Below, piece by piece: positions 33,406-41,245 of a stretch of 64,000 nt of DNA. Within the stretch, counting starts at the first letter, position 1, and the number at the start of each line of letters is the position of its first letter. The position numbers and the translations under genes are program-made. Source of the stretch: Flavobacteriales bacterium. GTDB lineage: Bacteria > Bacteroidota > Bacteroidia > Flavobacteriales_E > Vicingaceae. The stretch is taken from contig JAPHUD010000018.1 in NCBI GenBank assembly GCA_026196775.1, forward strand, positions 62,001-126,000. Direction: 5' to 3'. The notes below the pieces were generated by a model that worked only from the letters and a program-made list of their open reading frames with translations, had not been told where the DNA came from and searched no databases.

Positions 33406-35061
33406 ATGAGCAATCTTAAAAGTTTGTTTGTGTATAATGAAGGCGAACCAATGATATTTACCGCTTTTTTCTTTTGGGGATTTTTTGCTGTAGTGCTTTT
33501 AATTTATTCTCTCATCCATAAAAAAAGAGGACTAAGAAATGCTTTTCTATTTTTTGCCAGCTTATTTTTTTATTACAAAACCAGTGGCCTGTTTATCAGT
33601 ATATTGCTTTTCTCAACTTTATCAGATTATTTTATAGGAAAAATAATTTATGCTTCGCCAAAAAAAGTAACCAAGCAAATTTTTGTGGGATTAAGTGTGG
33701 TCATTAACCTTTTTGTGTTGTGTTATTTTAAGTATGCGTATTTCTTTACCGATGCGTATAATGACATTTTCCAGACCAATTACCAAGTGTTTAACCATTT
33801 TGCCCAGTTTGCTAACGAAACCGTAGGAACAGCTTATTCTGTTAATCAAATTTTATTGCCTGTAGGGATTTCTTTTTTCACTTTCCAAACTATAAGTTAT
33901 TCTGTGGATGTTTACAAAGAAAAAATTAAGCCTGTAAATAGTATTTTAGATTTTGGTTTTTATGTGTCTTTCTTTCCGCAGTTAGTTGCTGGACCAATTG
34001 TTAGGGCTTCGGAGTTTATTCCTCAGCTTTATCAACCGTATAAACTAACGCAACATCAATTTGGATTAGCTTTATTTTGGATTTTAAAAGGGTTGACCAA
34101 AAAAATAGTGATTGGCGATTACATAGCCGTAAATTTTATCGATAGGGTTTTTCATAACCCGTTAATGTTTACCGGCTATGAAAACTTGATGGCATTGTAT
34201 GGTTATTCCTTACAAGTATATGCTGATTTTTCCGGTTATACCGATATTGCCATTGGTGTAGCATTGTTAATGGGTTTTACGTTGCCAACCAACTTTAACT
34301 CACCCTACAAAGCTAAAAATGTAGGTGAATTTTGGAAACGTTGGCACATGAGTTTATCCTCATGGTTAAAAGATTATTTATACATTCCCTTAGGAGGAAA
34401 TAGAGGAGGCTCTTTAGGAACATGGATAGCTATTGGAGTAATAAGTGCTTTTGTTATTTTACTTTCAGGAAAAATGATAGTACTTTATTCCTTTTTGTGG
34501 GCTGCTATTTTAATTGCTGTGTTAGCCATTTGGATAAAATCTTTTAGAGCGTGGCTTACTACCAATATAAACTTACTGATAACCATGTTGCTTGGAGGTT
34601 TATGGCACGGAGCAAGTTGGCAATTTGTAATTTGGGGCGGATTAAATGGATTAGGCTTAATGGTGTATAAGCTTTGGCGGAAAATTAGTCCTTATGAAAA
34701 ATACAATAACTTTTTGGCATTGGCGGTAAAGGTATTTATTACTTTTAATTTCATCACCTTTACTAGAATTTGGTTCAGAGGGGAAAGCATGGAGTCTACT
34801 TGGCAAATTTTGGGACAAATAGGTAATAATTTTAGTGCTGAATTAATTCCTTCTATCACATCTTCTTACGCTATGGTTTTTATGGTGATGCTTATTGGCT
34901 ACATTATTCATGTGTTGCCTACTAAAATTAAAGATTGGTATCAAGAAGCCTTTATTAAATTGCCTTTATGGGTGAAAATTATAGTTAGCACAGTTACTGT
35001 TTTTGGTATTTACCAATCTATGTCTTCCGATTTACAATCGTTTATTTATTTTCAGTTTTAG
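33406..35061 (+). CDS. MBOAT-family O-acyltransferase (AlgI/DltB-like)
   Basis: I choose the ATG at 33406 (551 residues, MSNLKSLFVYNEGEPMIF), as related proteins begin just before this LFxYNE segment. A TTG at 33358 would add 16 residues and overlap the HAD gene. The protein has about ten membrane helices, the motifs SYSVDVYKEKIKP and FPQLVAGPIVRASEFIPQL, the DFSGYTDIAIG block, FWKRWHMSLSSWLKDYLYIPLGGNRGG, and the catalytic His in GGLWHGASWQF. Relatives O-acetylate exported polysaccharides or teichoic acids together with an SGNH/AlgX-like partner. No such partner is adjacent here. Confidence 0.9.
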   Translation: MSNLKSLFVYNEGEPMIFTAFFFWGFFAVVLLIYSLIHKKRGLRNAFLFFASLFFYYKTSGLFISILLFSTLSDYFIGKIIYASPKKVTKQIFVGLSVVINLFVLCYFKYAYFFTDAYNDIFQTNYQVFNHFAQFANETVGTAYSVNQILLPVGISFFTFQTISYSVDVYKEKIKPVNSILDFGFYVSFFPQLVAGPIVRASEFIPQLYQPYKLTQHQFGLALFWILKGLTKKIVIGDYIAVNFIDRVFHNPLMFTGYENLMALYGYSLQVYADFSGYTDIAIGVALLMGFTLPTNFNSPYKAKNVGEFWKRWHMSLSSWLKDYLYIPLGGNRGGSLGTWIAIGVISAFVILLSGKMIVLYSFLWAAILIAVLAIWIKSFRAWLTTNINLLITMLLGGLWHGASWQFVIWGGLNGLGLMVYKLWRKISPYEKYNNFLALAVKVFITFNFITFTRIWFRGESMESTWQILGQIGNNFSAELIPSITSSYAMVFMVMLIGYIIHVLPTKIKDWYQEAFIKLPLWVKIIVSTVTVFGIYQSMSSDLQSFIYFQF

Positions 35062-35065
35062 AGTT

Positions 35066-35686
35066 TTATAACATAATAATCTTATTTCTTCCCAATTCAA
35101 CAATCCCTTCAGTTTCTAGTTGTTTTAATAGCCTAGAAATAACAACTCTTGCTGTACCTAATTCGTTTGCCATTTGTTCGTGTGTAATAGAAATAATATT
35201 GCTTTTTGATAAAGCCACTTTATTTTCGAGGTAGTTCAATAAGCGTTCGTCCATTTTTTTAAATGCAATTTCATTTACCACATCCAACAGTTCTTCAAAT
35301 CTTTTGTGATAAAGTCTGAACATGTAATCTAACCATTCCGGATACTCCCTCATTAATATGTTTAATTTCTCTGTGGGAATAAAAAGTATTTCGGTATCTT
35401 CTTCTGCTATTGCTTTAATTTTACTGGTATCTTGGTGTAAACCTCCTAAAAATGACATAATGCAACTCTCACCGGATTTAATGTAATACAATAAAATCTC
35501 TCTGCCATCATCATCTGTTCGCATTACCTTTATGCTTCCTGTTATTACAATAGGAATAGATTTAATATAACTATGATCATTAATAATAACATCACCTTCC
35601 TTAAAAATTTTTGAAAAGCCAATTTCAGAAAGCTTTTCATACATTTTTGATGTAGTTTTCATTGATATGTTGTTAGATAATTCCAT
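35066..35686 (-). CDS. Crp/Fnr-family transcriptional regulator
   Basis: The 206-residue protein has an N-terminal cyclic-nucleotide-binding-like beta barrel (about 20-120, with KEGDVIINDHSYIKSIPIVITGSIKV), a dimerisation helix, and a C-terminal winged helix with ITHEQMANELGTARVVISRLLKQLE (about 165-190). There is no CxxC or N-terminal cysteine set for an Fe-S cluster, and the cAMP-contact Arg/Thr pattern is not evident, so the signal is unknown. It is the last gene of the prohibitin-rsmE-DUF4159-crp run (7 bp after DUF4159) and converges on the MBOAT gene. Confidence 0.9.
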   Translation of the reverse strand: MELSNNISMKTTSKMYEKLSEIGFSKIFKEGDVIINDHSYIKSIPIVITGSIKVMRTDDDGREILLYYIKSGESCIMSFLGGLHQDTSKIKAIAEEDTEILFIPTEKLNILMREYPEWLDYMFRLYHKRFEELLDVVNEIAFKKMDERLLNYLENKVALSKSNIISITHEQMANELGTARVVISRLLKQLETEGIVELGRNKIIML

Positions 35687-35693
35687 AGAATTT

Positions 35694-36362
35694 CTATTGT
35701 GTTAGTGCATATTGAATAATGTTAGCACCCATTTGCAGTGCTTTTAATCTGTTTTCCTCTGAATTGTTATGGATAACAGCATCTTCCCAACCATCACCTA
35801 AATCGCATTCAACATCATAAAAGCAAACTAATCTACCTTCGTAAATTAATCCAAGACCTTTTGCAGGCTTGTTGTCATGCTCGTGAATTTTTGGAAGCCC
35901 ATTAGTAAATTTATATTTTTGATGGTAAATAGGATGGTTATAAGGTAATTCTACTAATTCCAATTCTGGAAAAACCTTTTTTAATTGAGATCGGATAAAT
36001 TGATCTAAGCCATAATTGTCTGAGATATGTAAAAATCCACCACCAATAAGATAGTTTCTAATGTTTTGAGCTTCATCATTAGAAAAAATAATATTTCCAT
36101 GTCCGGTAAGATGAACAAAAGGATAATTAAAAATTTCTTTACTGCCCACTTCAACAATGGCTTGCTCAGGATTGATGTTGGTTTTTAAATTTTTGTTGCA
36201 AAATTTTACCAAGTTCGGTAGTGAGGTTTCCAAGTTAGCGTACCAATCGCCACCACCATTGTATTTTACCAAAGCAATTTGGTAAGAGTAAGGTTGCGTT
36301 TTTCCAGAAAAAGAAAAAATAGCTGCCAATACAAATAGGATATAAAAACGCATTTTATTCAT
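35694..36362 (-). CDS. DUF4159 exported protein
   Basis: The 222-residue protein has an N-terminal signal peptide (ending GKTQ) and a DUF4159 domain: QIALVKYNGGGDWYAN, a GATase-like core FVHLTGHGNIIFSNDEAQNIRNYL, GGGFLHISDNYG, and DVECDLGDGWED near the C-terminus. The domain resembles the glutamine-amidotransferase-like fold but lacks an evident catalytic cysteine. It is common in Bacteroidota near MoxR/VWA genes, which are absent here. The first ATG overlaps rsmE by 8 bases; ATG at 36351-36353 would avoid overlap, and either gives a signal peptide. The function is unknown. Confidence 0.85.
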   Translation of the reverse strand: MNKMRFYILFVLAAIFSFSGKTQPYSYQIALVKYNGGGDWYANLETSLPNLVKFCNKNLKTNINPEQAIVEVGSKEIFNYPFVHLTGHGNIIFSNDEAQNIRNYLIGGGFLHISDNYGLDQFIRSQLKKVFPELELVELPYNHPIYHQKYKFTNGLPKIHEHDNKPAKGLGLIYEGRLVCFYDVECDLGDGWEDAVIHNNSEENRLKALQMGANIIQYALTQ

Positions 36363-37062
36363 TCAGTAATTTTATTGTGGTACAAGCATAAACTCCTGCG
36401 GTTTCTGTTCGGAGTCTGTTTTTACCCAAACTTATAGGGATAAAATTATGTTTTTTTATGGCAATTTCTACTTCTTCTAAACTAAAATCTCCTTCGGGAC
36501 CAATTAAAAGGATAACATCTTTACCCATGGTATAAAGTTCCTTTAGATGTTGTTGATTTTCTTCATAACAATGAGCTACAAATTTTTGTTCAGCATTACA
36601 TTGATTCAGAAAATCTTTTAGTTTAACCGCTTCATTAATTTGAGGTAAAAAAGCCCTTCCTGATTGTTTCATGGCGGCAATTGCGGTTTTTAGCAAACGC
36701 TCTTGTTTTACTACTTTTCGCTCGGAATTAGAGCAGATAATTGGCGTAATTTCATTGATGCCAATTTCCGTGGTCTTTTCTATAAACCATTCTAGTCTGT
36801 CGTTGTTTTTGGTAGGAGCAATAGCAATATGAATTTGAGGTTGTTCATCATCCACTTTTGTAGATTGAATAATATTTACCGTACATTGCTTGCCAACTGA
36901 AGTGATTTCGCAGTGAAAAACCAAGCCTTTGCCGTTAAGGATAGTTATTTCGTTACCAACAGCTAACCGTAACACACGCGAAATGTGCTTCGACTCAGCT
37001 TCATCTAAGGTAAAAGAAGCTTGCTGCTCATCAATATCAGGACAGTAGAAGTAGTTCAACAT
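36355..37062 (-). CDS. rsmE: 16S rRNA (uracil-1498-N3)-methyltransferase RsmE
   Basis: The 235-residue SPOUT methyltransferase has an N-terminal PUA-like RNA-binding barrel (ESKHISRVLRLAVGNEI) and a C-terminal knotted domain with TEIGINEITPIICSNSER, MKQSGRAFLPQI, LLIGPEGDFSLEEVE and the knot LGKNRLRTETAGVYA. It methylates U1498 of 16S rRNA. It overlaps the DUF4159 gene and is preceded by a palindromic heptamer repeat that fills the gap to the prohibitin gene. Confidence 0.95.
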   Translation of the reverse strand: MLNYFYCPDIDEQQASFTLDEAESKHISRVLRLAVGNEITILNGKGLVFHCEITSVGKQCTVNIIQSTKVDDEQPQIHIAIAPTKNNDRLEWFIEKTTEIGINEITPIICSNSERKVVKQERLLKTAIAAMKQSGRAFLPQINEAVKLKDFLNQCNAEQKFVAHCYEENQQHLKELYTMGKDVILLIGPEGDFSLEEVEIAIKKHNFIPISLGKNRLRTETAGVYACTTIKLLNE

Positions 37063-37138
37063 TCAAAGTTTGAGGTTCAAGGTTTGAGGTTTGAAGTTAA
37101 AAATAACCTTAAACCTCAAACCTCGAACTTGTAACCGT
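37062..37138. repeat. Palindromic heptamer repeat between prohibitin gene and rsmE
   Basis: From 37062 the plus strand reads in 7-base steps: TTCAAAG, TTTGAGG, TTCAAGG, TTTGAGG, TTTGAAG. After a short A-rich turn come complementary steps TAACCTT, AAACCTC, AAACCTC, GAACTTG. The second arm is roughly the reverse complement of the first, so the transcript can fold into a long hairpin. It occupies the entire intergenic space. Confidence 0.8.
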
Positions 37139-37139
37139 A

Positions 37140-37985
37140 TTAGTTATTCCCTAAAATTATTGGTAAACCATTTTTTCCACTACCAACAACCACAACTTTT
37201 GCATTAGGAGACTTTGCTAATTCTAAGGTAGCTTCAATACCTTTTTCTGTAAGAATTTTATCAGTTAAAGAAGCACTTAAGATTTCGTTAGCTTTTGCCT
37301 TACCTTCAGCATCAATTCTTTGACGTTCAGCTTCTTTTTTGGCTTTTTCTAATTTAAATTCGTACTCCAATGATTCTTGCTCTTGCTTCAACTTGTTTTC
37401 AATAGCAGCTTTAATAGTTGGAGGTAACATAATGTCTCTAACTAATACTTCATTTAATTGAATATGTTGTTTATCCAATACTTTTTTAGTTTCGATGTTG
37501 ATTTCTTCCTGAATTATATCTCTTTTTGAAGAGTAAATTTCTTCAGGCGTATATCTACCGATTACACTTCTTGTTGCAGAACGTATAGCAGGACGAACTA
37601 CTCTTTCTACATAGTCAATTCCTTTTTCTTGGTACAATAAAGGTAGTTTAACAAAATCAGGTTGATGCCACACAGAAACATCTACAGAGATTTCTAGCCC
37701 GTTAGAAGATAATACAGCCATTTTTTCCATTACTTGTTGCTGACGAACTTCCATGGTTATCATTTTGTTCCAAGGAGCTATTAGATGGAAACCTTCAGTA
37801 TATGTTCTGTCTTTTTCAACTCCTTCTCCAAAAGTTTTGAAAAGCACACCAGCTTCACCTGCTCCAATTGTTACAGAGCTTTTCCATAAAGCTACAATTA
37901 CAATAATTCCTATTACTACACTTAAAATTATTTTTTTACCATTTGCCGGAAATTCGGGCATATCCATTTGTTGATATTCACTCAT
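37140..37985 (-). CDS. Prohibitin-family (SPFH/Band 7) membrane protein
   Basis: The 281-residue protein has one N-terminal membrane helix (about 17-37), an SPFH domain (about 40-220) with AGEAGVLFKTFGEGVEKDRTYTEGFHLIAPW and RPAIRSATRSVIGRYTPEEIYSSKR, and a coiled coil (EYEFKLEKAKKEAERQRIDAEGKAKANE). Prohibitins form large ring assemblies in the inner membrane and often modulate AAA proteases such as FtsH; no ftsH/hflKC is adjacent. It is the first gene of a leftward run with rsmE, DUF4159 and crp. Confidence 0.93.
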   Translation of the reverse strand: MSEYQQMDMPEFPANGKKIILSVVIGIIVIVALWKSSVTIGAGEAGVLFKTFGEGVEKDRTYTEGFHLIAPWNKMITMEVRQQQVMEKMAVLSSNGLEISVDVSVWHQPDFVKLPLLYQEKGIDYVERVVRPAIRSATRSVIGRYTPEEIYSSKRDIIQEEINIETKKVLDKQHIQLNEVLVRDIMLPPTIKAAIENKLKQEQESLEYEFKLEKAKKEAERQRIDAEGKAKANEILSASLTDKILTEKGIEATLELAKSPNAKVVVVGSGKNGLPIILGNN

Positions 37986-38290
37986 GTTTTTTTGTTTAAT
38001 TTATAATTTATGCAAACTTACTATTATTTTGTAAGAATATTGGTTGATAGTACTTTGTTATTGGTTTTATTAAAAGACGTTAAGTTTTTTCATAAATTCC
38101 AATTTAAAAACAGTGACTAATAGAAAGTAGAGTAATTCTTTTGTCAGTAAAAACTGCTAAAAGCGACATTATTTCAGGTCAGTAGCTTGTTGTTAAGCCA
38201 AATTTTCAGGTTTATTATGGGTTTTTGTAGTTGGAGTTGATTTTGATGCCCTATTTGTAAATTTAAAAAACCTTATTAATACAAGTAATT
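37986..38290. other. Divergent intergenic region, prohibitin and clpB
   Basis: This region of 305 bp contains the promoters of both genes. Only an imperfect -7-like CCTATTTG is seen upstream of clpB (near 38250-38257). There is no CIRCE inverted repeat, which would have been expected for HrcA control. I see no ORF or repeat. Confidence 0.5.
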
Positions 38291-40894
38291 ATGAACTTTA
38301 ATAATTTTACCATCAAATCGCAAGAAGCCATTCAACAAGCTCAGCAAATTGCTACAGGTTTAGGGCAACAGGCTATAGAAACAGGACATATCCTAAAAGG
38401 AATTTTAGAAGTGGACGAGAATGTTGCTCCTTTTATTCTGAGTAAATTGGGCATTAATACTAATGTATTCAAACAAACTTTAGATAAAATTGTGGAATCT
38501 TACCCAAAAGTTTCCGGAGGAAATCAATATTTATCGCAAAATGCAAATAAAGCATTGCAAAAAGCTACCGCCTATTTAAAAGAATTTAAAGATGAATATG
38601 TAACCATAGAACACTTGTTATTGGCGTTGTTGGATGCTGGAGATACTGTTGCTCAATTTATGAAAGACAACGGCATTAAAGAAAAAGAAATGAAAGCAGC
38701 CATTCAGGAATTGAGAAAAGGTGAAAAGGTTACTTCTCAAAGTCAGGAAGAGCAATACAATTCATTGAAAAAATATGCTAAAAACTTAAATGAATTAGCT
38801 AAAGAAAACAAGTTAGATCCGGTTATTGGTCGAGATGAAGAGATTAGAAGAGTGCTTCAAATTTTATCAAGAAGAACCAAGAACAACCCTATTTTAGTCG
38901 GAGAACCAGGTGTTGGTAAAACCGCTATTGCAGAAGGATTAGCACACAGAATAATTTCTGGAGATGTTCCTGAAAACCTGAAAAATAAACAAATTTTTGC
39001 CCTAGATATGGGAGCATTAATTGCTGGAGCAAAATACAAAGGAGAATTTGAAGAACGTTTAAAAGCAGTAGTAAAAGAAGTAATTGGTGCAGAAGGAGAC
39101 ATTGTATTATTTATTGATGAAATCCATACCTTGGTGGGAGCCGGAGGAGGAGAAGGAGCAATGGATGCAGCCAATATTTTAAAACCTGCTTTGGCAAGAG
39201 GCGAATTAAAAGCGATTGGAGCAACCACCTTAAATGAATATCAAAAATATTTTGAGAAAGATAAAGCGTTGGAAAGACGTTTTCAAAAAGTGATGATAGA
39301 CGAACCAACTACAGAGGATGCTATTTCTATTTTGAGAGGGATTAAAGAAAAATACGAAAATCACCATAAAGTTCAGATTAAAGATGCAGCCATTATTTCG
39401 GCTGTAGAACTTTCTCAACGTTATATTACTGATAGATTTTTGCCCGACAAAGCCATTGATTTAATTGATGAAGCAGCTTCAAAATTGCGTATGGAAATTA
39501 ATTCTAAGCCGGAAGTATTGGATGAGATTGAACGTAAAATTATGCAGCTAGAAATTGAGCGTGAAGCTATTAAAAGAGAAAAAGATGATAAGAAATTGGC
39601 TAAAATCCAAGAGGAATTAGCGAATTTGAATGAAGAAAAAAATAGTTTAAATGCGAAATGGATAGCTGAAAAAGAAGTGGTGGAAGGCATTCAAAAAGCA
39701 AAGGAAGAATTAGAAAACTTAAAATACGAAGCAGAACAAGCAGAAAGAAGTGGAGATTATGGAAAAGTGGCCGAAATACGTTACGGAAAAACCAAAGAAG
39801 CGGAAGAAAGATTGGAAGCTTTTAAAGCAGATTTAGCTAAGATGCAATCGGGATCAAAAATGATTAAAGAAGAAGTAACGGTGGAAGAAATTGCAGAGGT
39901 AGTTTCTAAATGGACTGGTATTCCAGTAACTAAAATGCTAGAAACGGAAAGAGAAAAATTACTTCGTTTGGAAGATGAACTACATAAAAGAGTGGTTGGT
40001 CAGGAAGAAGCAATTACAGCTGTTGCCGATGCCGTAAGAAGAAGCAGAGCAGGGTTACAAGATGAAAAAAGACCTATAGGTTCTTTCATTTTCTTAGGAA
40101 CAACAGGTGTCGGAAAAACAGAGTTGGCAAAAGCATTGAGCGAATTTTTATTCAACGATGAAAATGCCATGACCCGAATAGATATGAGTGAATACCAAGA
40201 GAAACATTCCGTTTCGAGATTGATTGGTGCTCCTCCGGGATATGTTGGTTACGATGAAGGCGGTCAACTTACAGAAGCGGTTAGAAGAAAACCTTACTCA
40301 GTAATTTTGTTAGACGAGATTGAGAAAGCTCATCCAGATGTGTATAACATTTTATTACAGGTGTTGGATGATGGAAGATTGACCGATAACAAAGGCAGAG
40401 TGGTGAATTTTAAAAATACCATTATCATCATGACATCTAACTTAGGTTCGCACATTATACAAGAAAGCTTTGAAAACATGGGTAAAATAGATAGAGAAAG
40501 TGTGGTAGAGAAAACTAAATTAGAAGTGATGGGTTTACTTAGAAAAACTATTAGACCAGAGTTGTTAAACAGAATTGATGAAACCATCATGTTTACTCCG
40601 CTAAGTGAGACAGATATTTATAAAGTGGTAAAACTGCAGCTAGACTTGTTGGCGAAAATGGTTGCTAAAAATGATATTAAACTTACGGCTACAGATGAGG
40701 CTATACAAAAAATAGCTCAGTTGGGTTACGATCCTCAATTTGGAGCAAGACCTGTAAAAAGAGTAATTCAGAAAAATGTATTGAATGAACTTTCTAAAGA
40801 AATTTTAGCAGGAAAAGTAACTCCGGCATCAGAAATAGTGCTAGATGAATTTGACGGTAAGTTTGTTTTTAGAAACAAAATAGAAGGATCTTAA
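38291..40894 (+). CDS. clpB: ATP-dependent disaggregase ClpB
   Basis: The 867-residue protein has the complete ClpB layout: N-terminal Clp_N repeats (about 1-145), the first AAA+ domain with Walker A GEPGVGKTA and Walker B LFIDEIHTL, the middle coiled-coil (about 405-525, rich in K/E), the second AAA+ with GTTGVGKTE, LLDEIEKAH and the sensor region TSNLGSHII, and the C-terminal oligomerisation part FGARPVKRVIQ. There is no ClpP-binding IGF loop, as expected. It works with DnaK to dissolve protein aggregates in the cytoplasm. It is transcribed alone; a hairpin follows at 40945-40985. Confidence 0.97.
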   Translation: MNFNNFTIKSQEAIQQAQQIATGLGQQAIETGHILKGILEVDENVAPFILSKLGINTNVFKQTLDKIVESYPKVSGGNQYLSQNANKALQKATAYLKEFKDEYVTIEHLLLALLDAGDTVAQFMKDNGIKEKEMKAAIQELRKGEKVTSQSQEEQYNSLKKYAKNLNELAKENKLDPVIGRDEEIRRVLQILSRRTKNNPILVGEPGVGKTAIAEGLAHRIISGDVPENLKNKQIFALDMGALIAGAKYKGEFEERLKAVVKEVIGAEGDIVLFIDEIHTLVGAGGGEGAMDAANILKPALARGELKAIGATTLNEYQKYFEKDKALERRFQKVMIDEPTTEDAISILRGIKEKYENHHKVQIKDAAIISAVELSQRYITDRFLPDKAIDLIDEAASKLRMEINSKPEVLDEIERKIMQLEIEREAIKREKDDKKLAKIQEELANLNEEKNSLNAKWIAEKEVVEGIQKAKEELENLKYEAEQAERSGDYGKVAEIRYGKTKEAEERLEAFKADLAKMQSGSKMIKEEVTVEEIAEVVSKWTGIPVTKMLETEREKLLRLEDELHKRVVGQEEAITAVADAVRRSRAGLQDEKRPIGSFIFLGTTGVGKTELAKALSEFLFNDENAMTRIDMSEYQEKHSVSRLIGAPPGYVGYDEGGQLTEAVRRKPYSVILLDEIEKAHPDVYNILLQVLDDGRLTDNKGRVVNFKNTIIIMTSNLGSHIIQESFENMGKIDRESVVEKTKLEVMGLLRKTIRPELLNRIDETIMFTPLSETDIYKVVKLQLDLLAKMVAKNDIKLTATDEAIQKIAQLGYDPQFGARPVKRVIQKNVLNELSKEILAGKVTPASEIVLDEFDGKFVFRNKIEGS

Positions 40895-40944
40895 CCTCCT
40901 AAAAAGCAATATTCCATCTCACGCAAATTAGAATTAAAAATGTT

Positions 40945-40985
40945 ATTCCCGATAATTTCAAAAAACGTAGAAAATTATCGGAAAT
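40945..40985 (+). terminator. Hairpin downstream of clpB, possible terminator
   Basis: The arms CCGATAATTT (40949-40958) and AAATTATCGG (40972-40981) pair perfectly, with three more pairs beyond one mismatch and a 13-nt loop. The downstream tail (atctttctta) is only partly T-rich, so termination is likely but not certain. Confidence 0.45.
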
Positions 40986-41115
40986 CTTTCTTATTGCTAA
41001 TCTCTTTGGTGATTAAAATCAAATTAACAACTAATAATCGACTAACCTTGAGTCTATTATAAGTGGACTTTCCACTAAATAAACGAATTAATTTTTTTTA
41101 TTGAAAATAAAAACT

Positions 41116-41123
41116 CAACTTTG
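41116..41123 (+). promoter_or_regulatory. Candidate -7 box for the helicase gene
   Basis: CAACTTTG matches 7 of 8 positions of TAnnTTTG. The predicted start near 41128 would give a leader of about 118 nt, far longer than most leaders predicted in this window. Confidence 0.4.
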
Positions 41124-41127
41124 CCAC

Positions 41128-41245
41128 CGCTTACAACAAAAAGTTGTAATGCATAACTCGCCAAATTGGTAAAGAGTATTTCTAGCGATCTTTTCGTCCC
41201 GCTGTTAATAATCAACATACCGATTCGGTATAAATAAACAAAAAA
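41128..41245 (+). promoter_or_regulatory. Structured 5' leader of the DEAD-box helicase, possible thermosensor
   Basis: Several hairpins are visible. TTACAAC (41131-41137) pairs with GTTGTAA (41143-41149), extended by GC pairs across one bulge. ACTC/GAGT enclose the CCAAATTGG palindrome (41156-41177). AGCG (41184-41187) pairs with CGCT (41200-41203). ATACCG (41217-41222) pairs with CGGTAT (41226-41231), ending 14 bases before the ATG. Long folded leaders are known for cold-shock helicase mRNAs; the role here is inferred. Confidence 0.45.

Larger units (their letters stand above)
40895..41245. other. Intergenic region between clpB and DEAD-box helicase
   Basis: This 351-bp stretch holds a long hairpin after clpB (40945-40985), an AT-rich promoter region, a 7-of-8 -7 box (41116-41123), and a folded leader up to the helicase ATG. 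No ORF is supported. Confidence 0.6.

Noticed and set aside
38857-40590. Several antisense ORFs of 60-123 codons over clpB
   Set aside because: They are shadows of a highly conserved gene with biased codon use and show no family features.
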